Shown here: positions 48,018 through 58,460 of the stretch, piece after piece
Layout of the letters: each line of letters opens with the position of its first letter
Numbering within the stretch: position 1 is the stretch's first letter
Assembly (NCBI RefSeq): GCF_023746535.1
Contig: NZ_CP098747.1
Coordinates: forward strand, 936,364-1,000,363
Length of the DNA: 64,000 nucleotides
Reading direction: 5' to 3'
Origin: Sneathiella marina
GTDB lineage: Bacteria; Pseudomonadota; Alphaproteobacteria; Sneathiellales; Sneathiellaceae
Notes under the pieces: model-generated
The model's input: only the letters and a program-made list of their open reading frames with translations
What the model was told of the DNA's origin: nothing
Databases searched by the model: none
Program-made: the position numbers and the translations under genes

Positions 48018-50146
48018 TACACACCTTCAATAATTTTGGGAATTATGGTTGAGGCCGGTTCAACTGCCCTTACCATTCCCTTTTTTAACAACACAACTTT
48101 ATCCGCGGCCCGCATGTGGCTTGGACGATGGGTAATAATTATAATGGTTGCCTTACCTCGCATACGTTCAATCGCATCCAAGAAGGCTTGGTCTCCTTCA
48201 TCGTCCAGCATATTTCCGGGCTCATCAAAGATCATTATCTTGGCATTGTTCAGAAATGCCCTTGCCATGATCAGTCGCTGCTGGAATCCTGCGGGAAGTT
48301 GCCGCAAAATCTGGTCACCAATACGGGTCTCATATTGATCGGGCAACTCGTTGATGTCGTTCGCAAGATTTGCCCATTCGCAAGCTTCGACTACCTGCTC
48401 TTCCGTTGCCGCACTATTGGCGAGTAGGAGATTTTGACGGATGGTTCCGTGGAAAAGTTCACAGTTTTGCGGCATATAACCAATTGATTTGCGTAAATCC
48501 AGCGGGTCGATTTGCCGGATATCGATTCCGTCAATTGTAATGCCTCCGACTTGTGGTTGATACATTCCCAATAGCAGCTTTGCTAAAGTTGACTTGCCGG
48601 AACTGTTTCCGCCGGCAAAAGCAACCACCTCACCGGGATTAATTTTCAGATCGATGCCCATGACCGCAGGGTCCTGGTCAGCGGAATATCGAAAACTTAC
48701 CCTGGAAAAGGAAATTGCACCGTCAAATTCCTTTAATTCTGCTGAGGTATAGGGGTTATGCTCACTGGGCATAGTAAAGAGCTGATTTAACCGTTTTACA
48801 CTGATCCCAACTTGCTGAAGTTTTGTAAAGGCAAGAAATAGCGTTTGAGTAGGGGCCAGAAGCCGCCATACTAACGCCATTGTCGCCACAAGAGCCCCGA
48901 CGCTCATTGATCCGTCAAAAACCTGCGAAATACCAAGCGCCAATGTTGCGACACCGGACGTGACCATCAGTACATGGGCAAATGTTTGTGCGCTTGCTGC
49001 AACCAAACCGTTTCTGAGGTTTGATCGTGCATTTACGGAAGAAATATCACGGTATCGATCCAGCCAGATTTCTTCAGCGCCCATTTGCTTGATAACCCGC
49101 ATACTGTTTAGGCTTTCAGTAATGAACGAACTTTTGGAAGCTGTGCTCGCAATATTTTGGGTAATTCTTTGCTGAATGGCAGGAAAAAGAACAAAGCCGA
49201 CCAAACCATAGATTACAAGCATGGTAATTGGTACAAGTACAAGGCTTCCGCCCAACGCGCCAATGGCGATCAGGAAAATAAAAACGAAAGGAAGCTCCAA
49301 AAATGCAATGGCCATCGGGCCGATAAAAAATTCGCGGATCATGTCGAATTCCCTGAACCGTGCCATTTTTGAGCCTAAAGAGGTTCGTTCAGTTTGTGCA
49401 GTCGGTAGGGACAGGATCTTTTGGAGAACAGCGCTTCCAATGATGTAATCAAGTCGTGCGCCGATATATGCCAACATTGTTCCGCGCATAAACCGTAGTC
49501 CGATATCGCAAAGTAAGGCCAGCCCGACCCCGACCAAAAGATAATTCAACGTGTCAAAAGAGCCGGAGCCAATCACCAGATCATAAACAGCCATGATGAA
49601 TAAGGGCGTCGCGAGTGCTAGCAGATTAAGCAAAAAAGTCATCATGAGAATTCGGCGGATCAGCGGCATAAACCTCGCCAGTACACTCTGAAACCAGTCC
49701 TTTCCCGTACTCCATTGACCTATTTTTTCGCGATCAATAGGCCTGAAGAATAGAGCCGTTCCCTGAACACCTTCCGCCTCTTCGAATGGAATTTCTATAT
49801 ATTCCTGTGTTGCTGCGTCGAATACCTGAAGACCTTTTTCATCTGCGGAAAAGAGAACCAGAACCGAACCATCTTTCCTATCGAACAGGCAGGGCAACAG
49901 CCGATGATCAAGCGAAGATAAGGTTGTTTTTGTCGGCTTGCTTTCGAAATTGAGGTTTGCCAGCGAACTTCTGAAGTCCATAAGGTCCATTGTCGAGGAG
50001 AAATGGGGCATGGCTTCAATAACTTGTGCCGCATCACCGCGCCATCCAAGTGCGTCCAGAAGCGGAGAAATACAAGCGGCATATTGTGTTTCACGGCCCC
50101 AGTTCACGCCACCGGGTGTACTGCGGGCGGGAGAAAGAAACGTCAT
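48017..50146 (-). CDS. Type I secretion ABC exporter with C39-like domain
   Basis: A 709-residue half-transporter. Residues 1-135 form a peptidase C39-like domain without the catalytic Cys-His pair in place, the kind that chaperones RTX substrates rather than cutting them. Membrane helices occupy about 160-440. The ATPase has Walker A AGGNSSGKSTLAK near residue 508, an unusual signature LPAGFQQRL near 615, Walker B IMIFDEPGNMLDD near 637 and switch His in ITHRPSHMRA. The next ABC gene upstream overlaps it by four bases; HlyD follows. Likely partner of the divergent RTX protein. Confidence 0.9.
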   Translation of the reverse strand: MTFLSPARSTPGGVNWGRETQYAACISPLLDALGWRGDAAQVIEAMPHFSSTMDLMDFRSSLANLNFESKPTKTTLSSLDHRLLPCLFDRKDGSVLVLFSADEKGLQVFDAATQEYIEIPFEEAEGVQGTALFFRPIDREKIGQWSTGKDWFQSVLARFMPLIRRILMMTFLLNLLALATPLFIMAVYDLVIGSGSFDTLNYLLVGVGLALLCDIGLRFMRGTMLAYIGARLDYIIGSAVLQKILSLPTAQTERTSLGSKMARFREFDMIREFFIGPMAIAFLELPFVFIFLIAIGALGGSLVLVPITMLVIYGLVGFVLFPAIQQRITQNIASTASKSSFITESLNSMRVIKQMGAEEIWLDRYRDISSVNARSNLRNGLVAASAQTFAHVLMVTSGVATLALGISQVFDGSMSVGALVATMALVWRLLAPTQTLFLAFTKLQQVGISVKRLNQLFTMPSEHNPYTSAELKEFDGAISFSRVSFRYSADQDPAVMGIDLKINPGEVVAFAGGNSSGKSTLAKLLLGMYQPQVGGITIDGIDIRQIDPLDLRKSIGYMPQNCELFHGTIRQNLLLANSAATEEQVVEACEWANLANDINELPDQYETRIGDQILRQLPAGFQQRLIMARAFLNNAKIMIFDEPGNMLDDEGDQAFLDAIERMRGKATIIIITHRPSHMRAADKVVLLKKGMVRAVEPASTIIPKIIEGV

Positions 50147-51942
50147 TGTGCTGAAACCACTTCTAGTTTGGGGGCGGTTGCGGCAGGACGGAAACTGGTA
50201 AGGTTTTCAATTGGGGTCGCTACAACATTTCGATTTTGGATTTTATACCCGCTGTCACTGATTTTTAGGAGTGAAGGGCGGTGGCTGACCAAAATAATTG
50301 TACTCTGATCTTTCAGTTGAAGCAGAGCGTTCTTTAGGATTTCATCTCCTGACATATCGAGTGAGGTGTTGGCCTCGTCGAACAGTATGACCTCGGGTTT
50401 GGTAACAATTGCCCGGGCTATGGCAATTCTTTGCCGTACTCCGCCAGGAAGACTATCCATCGCCCCTTCACCAATGACCGTATCATAGCCTTTGGGGAGT
50501 CTCTTAATAACGGAATCTAATCCGAGAGTTTTACATTGCTTGACTGCTTCATCAACAATTGGGCCCCTTCGGAACATCGTAAGATTTTCCATAATCGTGC
50601 CATGAAAAACAATGCCGGTTTGCGGCAAATAGGCAATATGTTGGCGAACTTTGATCGGATCTGCTTTCGCGATGTCCACCCCGTTTAGCAATACACGGCC
50701 GGACTGTGGTGTAATTAAACCCATCATTAGCCAAAGCAATGTCGTCTTGCCCGATCCGTTGGCACCAGAAATGGCCGTTGTTTTTCCAGCGGTAAAAGTA
50801 GCATTTACCTTTTCGAATAAAGGAGACGTGTTTCCCCCATAGCCGAATGTCACGTCCTCTAGTTCAATTTGTGATCCTGTCTGAGGCACTGGAATTGGTA
50901 CGGTCGCTGGTGATTTGGATTCTTCAGCCGGATCAGAAATCTTCTCCTGCGGCAGTTCCAATATTGCTTTCACCCGCTCCTGAGATAACTTGATGTTCTG
51001 GTAATGCGTCCAAACACCCATGGCCCGGAGCAAAGGCTGTAATGCTCTACCTGAAAGCAAGGTACAGGCGGCCAGTCCACCAATCGTGAGGGATTCATTT
51101 ATTACCAATACAGATCCGTATGCAGCGACAGCCACTAATGTAATCTGCGAAAAAATAGTCCCTAAACTCTGGGCTATATTATTTTTAAAGGCGACGTTGC
51201 GGATGACGTTCGCTGTTGTTTCCTGTAATCGTTCATAACGACGAACCATTTGTGCTTCGAGGGCAAGACCCTTGACAGTGTGAATACCCGTCAAAACTTC
51301 TATCAGGAAATTGTAGCGTCTTTCGTCCCAGACAGATCTATCATTGAGTGCTTTTTTTAATCCATGCCCGACAGCAAGTGTAACGAAGGCAAAGATTACT
51401 AACAGGATTAACGGTACAAAAATCAGCGGTCCGGCGATGAACCCGACAAGAAACATAAAAATGAAGGCGAAAGGTAAATCGATGAATACCAGCAAACTAT
51501 GGCCGGACATAAACTCCCGTAAACTTTCAATGGCATTAAAACGATGTAGATAGACACCAGTGGCTTCTTTTTCAAACCGAACGATGTCGGTTCCCAATGT
51601 ACGATGTAGGGCACGACATCCCGCTATATGTTCAAAACTAGCACCGGCTCTGGCTGTCAGGTAGGAGCGTGCCAGACGGAAGCAGGCCTCAAAAATTACG
51701 GCAATACCAACTCCGATTACCAGAAGCAGCAGGGTTTCCGTCGCATTGTTCGGGATTATGCGGTCATAAACTTGCAAAATCATGATGGGCAAGGCGAGCG
51801 CAAGCACATTCAGCGCACCGGATGCATATATTATATCGGCACGACCATGGCGCAGCTTAGGCAGTCTGGCTTGCCGAAGCATGGGCTTGTCGTCCAGCCC
51901 GGGAAAAGCTGGTTTTACGCGTTGCCTTTGAAAAAACGCCAT
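50143..51942 (-). CDS. Type I secretion ABC exporter, second subunit
   Basis: A 599-residue half-transporter of the PrtD/HlyB-type family, with no C39-like domain ahead of its membrane segments. The first helix starts near residue 40 (ALNVLALALPIMILQVYDRI). The ATPase has Walker A GANGSGKTTLLW near residue 389, signature LPGGVRQRIAIARA near 496, Walker B VILFDEANTSLD near 519 and switch His in LVSHRPSLLK. It is the first gene of the T1SS operon. Two different half-transporters encoded in tandem suggest a heterodimer. Confidence 0.9.
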   Translation of the reverse strand: MAFFQRQRVKPAFPGLDDKPMLRQARLPKLRHGRADIIYASGALNVLALALPIMILQVYDRIIPNNATETLLLLVIGVGIAVIFEACFRLARSYLTARAGASFEHIAGCRALHRTLGTDIVRFEKEATGVYLHRFNAIESLREFMSGHSLLVFIDLPFAFIFMFLVGFIAGPLIFVPLILLVIFAFVTLAVGHGLKKALNDRSVWDERRYNFLIEVLTGIHTVKGLALEAQMVRRYERLQETTANVIRNVAFKNNIAQSLGTIFSQITLVAVAAYGSVLVINESLTIGGLAACTLLSGRALQPLLRAMGVWTHYQNIKLSQERVKAILELPQEKISDPAEESKSPATVPIPVPQTGSQIELEDVTFGYGGNTSPLFEKVNATFTAGKTTAISGANGSGKTTLLWLMMGLITPQSGRVLLNGVDIAKADPIKVRQHIAYLPQTGIVFHGTIMENLTMFRRGPIVDEAVKQCKTLGLDSVIKRLPKGYDTVIGEGAMDSLPGGVRQRIAIARAIVTKPEVILFDEANTSLDMSGDEILKNALLQLKDQSTIILVSHRPSLLKISDSGYKIQNRNVVATPIENLTSFRPAATAPKLEVVSAQ

Positions 51943-52265
51943 TCATTCACCATTTAAATTCGGCCCGTTAATGGGTTGCGAAGGTAAAATTTAAGCCAAA
52001 ACTATTAATATTTAATTTTCGTCATATTTTATTTTTTTCACCAACAAATTGTTCACAAGGGCCTTTTGGCTGGAAAACCCCTGATTTCTGCGGGTCAAAT
52101 AAACACCAATATCCCTAACAAGTTCTTAATATTGCTGAAGATGTTCCTATAATTTTACCTAAATATTAAAGAAGCATTAAGTCGCTTGGTTTATTTAAGA
52201 AGGTTAGGTTTAAACCATCTGTTTTCTCGGGCCATCTGTGGCATTAATGATAAGTGGATTAAGTA
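51943..52265. promoter_or_regulatory. Divergent control region between exporter and RTX genes
   Basis: This 323-bp AT-rich stretch holds no gene that I can support. A TATAAT at 52148-52153 on the + strand is a candidate -10 element for the RTX gene, about 110 bases before its ATG, but no good -35 is seen. No strong ribosome site precedes the RTX ATG. The ends of the region would carry the two divergent promoters. Confidence 0.3.
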
Positions 52266-55200
52266 ATGAGTGATGATGTCGTAATAGATCAAGCAGCAAA
52301 AGAAGCACTCCTGGATACGTCGCAAGCGAGCGGGCAGACCGGCTACGATCCGCTTGGCAACCGTGCCGAAACAATTGATATGCGGGACATGAAAACCGTA
52401 GATGACCGATCTCGGGAAGCGATCCATACAGGTGATAAAAAAGATCACGAACTCAAACATGATCAAGTGAATGACGACGAAAAATCCGCTCAGTTGTCTG
52501 AAACGGACAATCAGGGAGCTGATCAACGGGAGGACGTGAGCTCAGATGATGATAGTGATCCGCAACCCCAAGAACTTTCTTCGGCGTCGGGCGATAACAG
52601 CGCAAGTGGCCGAGCACGCGAGAATACGGAAGAAACGCGGAATGGTGCAGCCCGTGAAGGTGTAGGGATTGATGAAAGAATTGAAACGAATCCGGCATCT
52701 GAAGTAAGCGAAGCGGAAGGCGCAAGTGCCGCGTCCCCGGCGCCAGGACTCTCTTCGACGCTCAATGGCTTGTCGCGAGAAGATGAGCTGGTGGTTGAGG
52801 CGACGGACGCGATAGACGCAGCCCCTCATTCAATAACCATGGATGATCAGAACATCGCGGAAGATGCGGCTGTTGGAGATATAGTGGGAACCGTGTCGGC
52901 AATAGACCCGGAAGGTCGTGCTCTTGTTTACAGTTTGGATGATGACGCCGGCGGAAAATTTACCATCGACAGTGCGTCGGGAGAAATCTCGGTGGCGAGT
53001 GCCTTAGACTATGAGACGTCAAAAGATCATCAGTTGATCGTAAATGTTGATGATGGTGCACAGGTTACTCAACAGGTTTTTATCATTGATGTTGGTGATG
53101 TTGATGAGGGAATACCGGGCATAAAGCTAGACGGTACAGACGGGCATGACCGTCTTTACGGTACCGAGGATAGTGACACATTGTCCGGCTACGGCGGGAA
53201 CGACTCGATATACGGATACGGGTCGGATGACAAGCTCTATGGCGGCGACGGCAACGATCGTCTTTATGGCGGTGACGGTGATGACACACTTACCGGCGAT
53301 GCAGGTAATGATTATCTTTATGGTCACGAAGGTAACGACAAACTGTCTGGCGGCGACGGTAACGATCGTCTTTATGGTGGTGACGGCGATGACAAGCTTA
53401 CCGGCGATGCAGGTAATGATTATCTTTATGGTCACGAAGGTAACGACAAGCTGTCTGGCGGCGACGGCAACGATTATTTGAACGGCGGTGACGGTAAAGA
53501 TAACCTGTCCGGCGGCGAAGGGAATGACCGTTTGTACGGTGGTGCGGGCAATGACAAACTGACCGGCGGGGACGGAAACGATACGCTGGTTGGTCAGGAC
53601 GGTAATGACCGTCTCACCGGTGGGGATGGTAATGATTATTTAAGCGGTGGCGATGGCAAAGATAACCTGTCCGGCGGCGATGGGAATGACCGTTTATACG
53701 GTGGTGCGGGCAATGACAAACTGACCGGCGGGGACGGAAACGATACGCTGGTTGGTCAGGACGGTAATGACCGTCTCACCGGTGGGGATGGTAATGATTA
53801 TTTAAGCGGTGGCGATGGCAAAGATAACCTGTCCGGCGGCGAAGGGAATGACCGTTTATACGGTGGTGCGGGCAAAGATAAGCTGACCGGGGGTGATGGA
53901 AACGATACGCTGGTTGGTGATGCAGGTCGAGACCGGCTGACCGGCGGGGATGGCAATGATTACCTGAACGGTGGCGCCGATAATGACCGCCTCACCGGTG
54001 GTGACGGAAACGATCGCCTTTATGGTGGGGACGGTAATGATAAGCTGACAGGCGATGCCGGAAATGACTATTTACATGGTGGTGACGGTAAAGATAACCT
54101 GTCTGGCGGCGATGGGAATGACCGTTTATACGGTGGTGCGGGCAATGATAAACTCACTGGTGGCGATGGCAATGATACGCTGGTTGGTGATGCGGGTCGA
54201 GACCAGCTGACCGGTGGGGATGGCAATGATTACCTGAACGGTGGTGCCGACAATGACAAACTTATTGGCGGTGACGGAAATGATCGCCTCTATGGTGGGG
54301 ACGGAAAAGACATTCTGACAGGCGATGCCGGGAATGATACGCTTTTTGGACAAGACGGTAATGACCGTCTCACCGGTGGGGATGGTAATGATTATTTAAG
54401 CGGTGGCGATGGCAAAGATAACCTGTCCGGCGGCGAAGGAAATGACCGTTTATACGGTGGTGCGGGCAACGATAAGCTGACCGGGGGTGATGGAAACGAT
54501 ACGCTGGTTGGTGATGCAGGTCGAGACCGGCTGACCGGCGGGGATGGCAATGATTACCTGAACGGTGGCGCCGATAATGACCGCCTCACAGGGGGTGACG
54601 GAAACGATCGCCTCTATGGTGGCGACGGCAATGATAAGCTGACGGGCGATGCCGGAAATGATTATTTACATGGTGGTGACGGTAAAGATAACCTGTCCGG
54701 CGGCGATGGGAATGACCGTTTATACGGTGGCGCGGGCAACGATAAGCTGACCGGCGGGGATGGAAACGATACGCTGGTTGGTGATGCGGGTCGAGACCGG
54801 CTGACCGGCGGGGATGGTGATGACTATCTGAACGGTGGTGCCGACAATGACCGCCTCACCGGTGGTGACGGAAACGATCGTCTCTACGGTGGGGATGGCA
54901 AGGACAATCTTAAGGGCGGAGAAGGTAACGATCGTCTCTATGGCCAGGATGGTGACGACAAACTCACGGGCGATGTTGGCAATGATTACCTGCATGGCGG
55001 CCAAGGTAATGACAAACTCACCGGTGGTGATGGTAATGATACATTGATCGGCGATGCCGGTGACGACAAACTAAACGCGGGCGACGGCGACGATTATCTT
55101 AACGGCGGTGACGGCAAGGACAAACTGACCGGTGGTGACGGCAATGATCGTATGTATGGTGGCGACGGCGAAGACCGTCTTACTGGCGACGCTGGTAATG

Positions 55201-55805
55201 ATACGCTGTATGGACAGGATGACGATGACAAGCTAACCGGTGGCGAGGGTAATGATTACCTGCATGGCGGAGCAGGTAACGATACTGTCTCGGGTGGCGA
55301 TGGCAATGACACTTTGGTCGGAGACGCCGGAGATGATAAATTGGATGCCGGCGATGGTAACGATTATCTTACAGCCGGTGCCGGTGATGATACCCTGACT
55401 GCCGGTGACGGTGAAGACCGACTATATGGCGGCGATGGTGATGACAAGATGTCCGGCGGTGACGGTAATGATCGGATGTATGGTCAGGATGGCAACGACG
55501 AAATGACCGGTGGCGCAGGCGATGATTATGCACATGGCGGTGACGGAAGCGATATCTATTTCTTTGGTATGGATAGTGGAATTGATACCTTCATTGGTGG
55601 AGACGGCGGTGGTTGGTCAGACACAATCGCTTTGTCAGACGGGTTGCCTGCAGGTGATTTGAATGATTGGCTCAATCTCACAAGTGGGTCCGTTGAAACT
55701 GCAGACAATGGGGATATCTTCCTGTCTGAAGACGCTGCAGGTACGATTACGCTTGGCGAAGATGCTGTTCTAACATTTGATGGTGTGGAAAAAATTGAAG
55801 GCTAG
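52266..55805 (+). CDS. RTX calcium-binding repeat protein with cadherin-like domain, T1SS substrate
   Basis: An 1179-residue acidic protein without a Sec signal. Residues 1-185 are low-complexity and rich in Asp, Glu, Ser and Ala, with no recognised domain. Residues 190-282 form a cadherin-like domain ([22 protein letters not shown] and [17 protein letters not shown], each shown in part). Residues 289-1092 are a near-continuous array of nonapeptide GGDGNDxLx calcium-binding repeats. The last 85 residues ([18 protein letters not shown] onward to FDGVEKIEG) match the usual C-terminal secretion region. It is divergent from two ABC exporters and HlyD, its probable secretion system. No enzymatic domain is visible, so an adhesin, matrix or surface-layer role is the inference. 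Confidence 0.92.
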   Translation: MSDDVVIDQAAKEALLDTSQASGQTGYDPLGNRAETIDMRDMKTVDDRSREAIHTGDKKDHELKHDQVNDDEKSAQLSETDNQGADQREDVSSDDDSDPQPQELSSASGDNSASGRARENTEETRNGAAREGVGIDERIETNPASEVSEAEGASAASPAPGLSSTLNGLSREDELVVEATDAIDAAPHSITMDDQNIAEDAAVGDIVGTVSAIDPEGRALVYSLDDDAGGKFTIDSASGEISVASALDYETSKDHQLIVNVDDGAQVTQQVFIIDVGDVDEGIPGIKLDGTDGHDRLYGTEDSDTLSGYGGNDSIYGYGSDDKLYGGDGNDRLYGGDGDDTLTGDAGNDYLYGHEGNDKLSGGDGNDRLYGGDGDDKLTGDAGNDYLYGHEGNDKLSGGDGNDYLNGGDGKDNLSGGEGNDRLYGGAGNDKLTGGDGNDTLVGQDGNDRLTGGDGNDYLSGGDGKDNLSGGDGNDRLYGGAGNDKLTGGDGNDTLVGQDGNDRLTGGDGNDYLSGGDGKDNLSGGEGNDRLYGGAGKDKLTGGDGNDTLVGDAGRDRLTGGDGNDYLNGGADNDRLTGGDGNDRLYGGDGNDKLTGDAGNDYLHGGDGKDNLSGGDGNDRLYGGAGNDKLTGGDGNDTLVGDAGRDQLTGGDGNDYLNGGADNDKLIGGDGNDRLYGGDGKDILTGDAGNDTLFGQDGNDRLTGGDGNDYLSGGDGKDNLSGGEGNDRLYGGAGNDKLTGGDGNDTLVGDAGRDRLTGGDGNDYLNGGADNDRLTGGDGNDRLYGGDGNDKLTGDAGNDYLHGGDGKDNLSGGDGNDRLYGGAGNDKLTGGDGNDTLVGDAGRDRLTGGDGDDYLNGGADNDRLTGGDGNDRLYGGDGKDNLKGGEGNDRLYGQDGDDKLTGDVGNDYLHGGQGNDKLTGGDGNDTLIGDAGDDKLNAGDGDDYLNGGDGKDKLTGGDGNDRMYGGDGEDRLTGDAGNDTLYGQDDDDKLTGGEGNDYLHGGAGNDTVSGGDGNDTLVGDAGDDKLDAGDGNDYLTAGAGDDTLTAGDGEDRLYGGDGDDKMSGGDGNDRMYGQDGNDEMTGGAGDDYAHGGDGSDIYFFGMDSGIDTFIGGDGGGWSDTIALSDGLPAGDLNDWLNLTSGSVETADNGDIFLSEDAAGTITLGEDAVLTFDGVEKIEG
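53485..54895 (+). repeat. Higher-order DNA repeats inside the RTX array
   Basis: The anchor GATAACCTGTC recurs at 53499, 53661, 53823, 54093, 54417 and 54687. The intervals are 162, 162, 270, 324 and 270 bases, all multiples of 27 (one nonapeptide). The segment from 53823 to 54416 is repeated from 54417 with only scattered differences, giving a 594-bp tandem duplication. This is nearly identical DNA, not just conserved protein. Confidence 0.85.
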
Positions 55806-55815
55806 GTTTTCAAGG

Positions 55816-56610
55816 TCATAAAATTACTGCAACGCAGGCAATGATGAAACCCAGTTCGGAGATTTGCTGGATAGCACCTAGGACGTCACCTGTTTGGCCG
55901 CCTATTTGCCTGTAAGCGATAATACCCACTAATGCGGCACTGATTATAGCAACCAGTAGCGCTGTTGCTCCTATCAGGTTTCCCAATGAGACGATGGCGA
56001 CAAGCACGGCAATAACGGTTGCTGAAAGAGGTGCCAGAATAGGTGGGCGACCGGCACTATGGCTTAACCCGTCAGTGCGGGCAGAGGGCATTAAATACAT
56101 TCCCCATGTCATAAGCGCTCGGCTGACCGTGGCGGCGGAAACAAGAATTGCAAATATCATCATCGGACTGATTGCGCTTGAAAGTGCTACGACCTTCATG
56201 CCAATAACAAAAATCAATGCGAGCACGGCGTAGGTTCCAACTCTGCTGTCATGCATGATTTCCAATTTTTCCAGGCGCGTCGTGCCACCGCCGAAGCCAT
56301 CTGCAACATCGCCAATCGCATCTTCATGCAAAGCTCCAGTCAAGAGGGCTTGGGAGGCGATAGCCAAGAAAGCGGAAAGGAGGGCAGGTAGATCAATTGC
56401 AATAGCGACCAGAAAAACAGCACCAGAGAGGCCGCCAACAATAATGCCGATTATTGGAAAACATCGGCTGGCCGTTCTTAATGCGCCCATGTCAAAGGAA
56501 AACCGAAGTGATATGGGCAGGCGTGTTAAAAAAACCAGCGACACCAGAAAATCCTGGACCCAGTTTCCCTTGTAAGAAGGCGCCTTATCGCGAGAGGGAT
56601 CTGTCGTCAT
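55816..56610 (-). CDS. cobS: Adenosylcobinamide-GDP ribazoletransferase
   Basis: A 264-residue membrane protein with several helices. The CobS hallmarks are FLTRLPISLRF near residue 27, the acidic loop ALHEDAIGDVADGFGGG near residue 92 (Mg2+ and substrate site) and HDSRVGTYAVLALIF. It joins adenosyl-GDP-cobinamide to alpha-ribazole as the last step of the nucleotide loop assembly. It follows cobU by four bases on the same strand and converges on the RTX gene with a 10-bp gap. Confidence 0.92.
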   Translation of the reverse strand: MTTDPSRDKAPSYKGNWVQDFLVSLVFLTRLPISLRFSFDMGALRTASRCFPIIGIIVGGLSGAVFLVAIAIDLPALLSAFLAIASQALLTGALHEDAIGDVADGFGGGTTRLEKLEIMHDSRVGTYAVLALIFVIGMKVVALSSAISPMMIFAILVSAATVSRALMTWGMYLMPSARTDGLSHSAGRPPILAPLSATVIAVLVAIVSLGNLIGATALLVAIISAALVGIIAYRQIGGQTGDVLGAIQQISELGFIIACVAVIL

Positions 56611-56614
56611 AATT

Positions 56615-57139
56615 TTACTTTAGCTTTTGGGCAAGACCGGCGGTTATGAAATAAACTGATTTTGCTTTGGCTGCCAACCGTTGATGTAATCTGCCCGCGT
56701 GATCACGAAATTCCCGCGCCATGGCATTATCTGGCACAATGCCCTGGCCAACTTCATTTGAAACAAAAACGACGGGTCCGTCAACACAGCATAATCCATC
56801 AATCAGCTGATCAACAGCTTCTTCGACAGAAAGCCCTTCGCCCATGAGATTACTAACCCAGAGCGTCAGGCAATCAACGAGGATTATATTTTCTACTGAG
56901 GAATTTTGCTGCAGAGACTTCAAGAGTTCCAGGGGTTCTTCGATGGTTGTCCATTGTCTACCCCGGTCACTTCTGTGTTTGGCAATTCTGGCTGCCATCT
57001 CCTCATCATATGATTGAGCTGTCGCAAGATAAATTCGGGTCAAGTTTTTCTGCGTAACAAGATCCTCTGCGAAACGGCTTTTACCAGAGCGTGCGCCCCC
57101 AAGGATAAGCGATATATCTGGCATTTTTTTTTCGCTCAC
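56615..57139 (-). CDS. cobU: Adenosylcobinamide kinase/guanylyltransferase
   Basis: A 174-residue bifunctional enzyme. The P-loop is ILGGARSGKSRFAE near residue 12, the guanylated His lies in AKHRSDRGRQW and the second nucleotide site includes DCLTLWVSNLM near residue 89. It phosphorylates and then GMP-activates adenosylcobinamide for CobS. Its start overlaps the end of cobB by four bases, so the four genes cobA-cobB-cobU-cobS form one transcript. Confidence 0.92.
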   Translation of the reverse strand: MSEKKMPDISLILGGARSGKSRFAEDLVTQKNLTRIYLATAQSYDEEMAARIAKHRSDRGRQWTTIEEPLELLKSLQQNSSVENIILVDCLTLWVSNLMGEGLSVEEAVDQLIDGLCCVDGPVVFVSNEVGQGIVPDNAMAREFRDHAGRLHQRLAAKAKSVYFITAGLAQKLK

Positions 57140-58458
57140 GTTTGCGCCTTATCGATAAGATGAATGAAGGATCCTGCAACATTTCCGGATATAGCACCGA
57201 CTGTACCCAGATTTTCGTCGCGCGCGTTGGAGATGTCAAATAGGGCGGATTGAGCCGATGTTTCTGTCATATGTGCATAATGAAACTCATGGGCTTTAAA
57301 AAGTGTATTGTCTGGTCCAAGGAAACTGTCTTTCTTCAGACGTGCATTCCGATAACCAAGATGGAGCTTAGGTTCAGCAAATGATGTTGTCACTGGCAGC
57401 AAACCGAGCATTTGATGTTGATGACCTTCTTTGTCTATCAGGATATCCCCTAAGGTCATAAACCCACCGCATTCGCCGTAAATTTTTGCACCACTTGCCG
57501 CGGCAAGGGTCATCGCCTTTTTAAATTGGGAATTATTACCGAGTTTTTCACAATGAAGCTCTGGGTATCCACCTGGCAGGAAAATAGCATCTGCTTCTTT
57601 GGATGGCGCCTCATCATCCAGCGGTGAAAAGAAAGAAAGCGCCGCACCGGCGTTTTTCCAGCCCTCGAGTACATGTGGATAAATGAAAGAAAAGGCGTCA
57701 TCTTCCGCGACTGCAATATGCTGACCAATCGGTGATAGAGCCGTAAACGGGTTATCCGTGATGTTGGCAACGGGACGAGCCAACTTAAAGAGCGCCAACA
57801 AATCAATATGAGTGGAAATTAATCCGGCGGCTGCGTCCAAGAATTTCTCGAGCTCAACTGTTTCCCGGGCTTGTACAAGGCCCAGATGTCGGTGATCTAG
57901 CGCGAGAAGATCTGATTTGGGAATGCAGCCAAGTAGTGGAAGGCCAACCTTTTCAGCAGCTTCACGGAGTAGTCGAACATGTCCCGGTCCACCAACTTTG
58001 TTGAAAATAACACCGGCGATGGTGACATCTTCTCGATAGGTATTAAAGCCTGTTAATAGGGCCGCAACACTGGCGGCTTGTCCTTTTGCATCGACAACAA
58101 GCACGATGGGAATATTGTGGGCAACAGAGACATCTGCGGTGGATCCGCTTCCGTTTTGCGCCCCATCAAAGAGCCCCATAACACCTTCACCAATGGCGAT
58201 GTCTTTGTTCTTCAATAATTCGAAAAACATATCGGTAATTGTCTGGGAAGACATGGCCCAAGGGTCAATATTGTAACAAGTGTGATTGGATGCCCGGCGA
58301 TGAAAAACAGGATCGATATAGTCTGGTCCAATTTTATAAGAACTGACGGAATGGCCGAGATTGTGTAACGCCCGTAAAATTGCAAGGGTAAGGGTCGTCT
58401 TTCCAGAACCGGAAGCCGGTGCGCCAATAATCAGTGAGGGGGCGGCTTTTCCCTCCAT
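57136..58458 (-). CDS. cobB: Cobyrinate a,c-diamide synthase (CobB/CbiA)
   Basis: A 440-residue glutamine-dependent amidase. The N-terminal ATPase domain has IIGAPASGSGKTTLTLA near residue 10, SYKIGPDYIDPVFH, and GVMGLFDG. The C-terminal class I glutamine amidotransferase domain has the catalytic Cys in YGECGGFMTLGD near residue 329. It amidates the a and c side chains. CbiA (cobyrinate, anaerobic) and CobB (hydrogenobyrinate, aerobic) cannot be told apart safely by sequence alone. It lies two bases after cobA. Confidence 0.92.
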   Translation of the reverse strand: MEGKAAPSLIIGAPASGSGKTTLTLAILRALHNLGHSVSSYKIGPDYIDPVFHRRASNHTCYNIDPWAMSSQTITDMFFELLKNKDIAIGEGVMGLFDGAQNGSGSTADVSVAHNIPIVLVVDAKGQAASVAALLTGFNTYREDVTIAGVIFNKVGGPGHVRLLREAAEKVGLPLLGCIPKSDLLALDHRHLGLVQARETVELEKFLDAAAGLISTHIDLLALFKLARPVANITDNPFTALSPIGQHIAVAEDDAFSFIYPHVLEGWKNAGAALSFFSPLDDEAPSKEADAIFLPGGYPELHCEKLGNNSQFKKAMTLAAASGAKIYGECGGFMTLGDILIDKEGHQHQMLGLLPVTTSFAEPKLHLGYRNARLKKDSFLGPDNTLFKAHEFHYAHMTETSAQSALFDISNARDENLGTVGAISGNVAGSFIHLIDKAQT

Positions 58459-58460
58459 GA

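Noticed and set aside
50143-51942. Reading the two ABC exporters as a duplicated gene
   Set aside because: The proteins differ in length, domain content and motifs, so they are old paralogues at most, not a recent duplication.
53127-55047. Antisense frames within the RTX gene
   Set aside because: They are periodic translations of the repeat DNA on the other strand or frame and carry no independent start signals.
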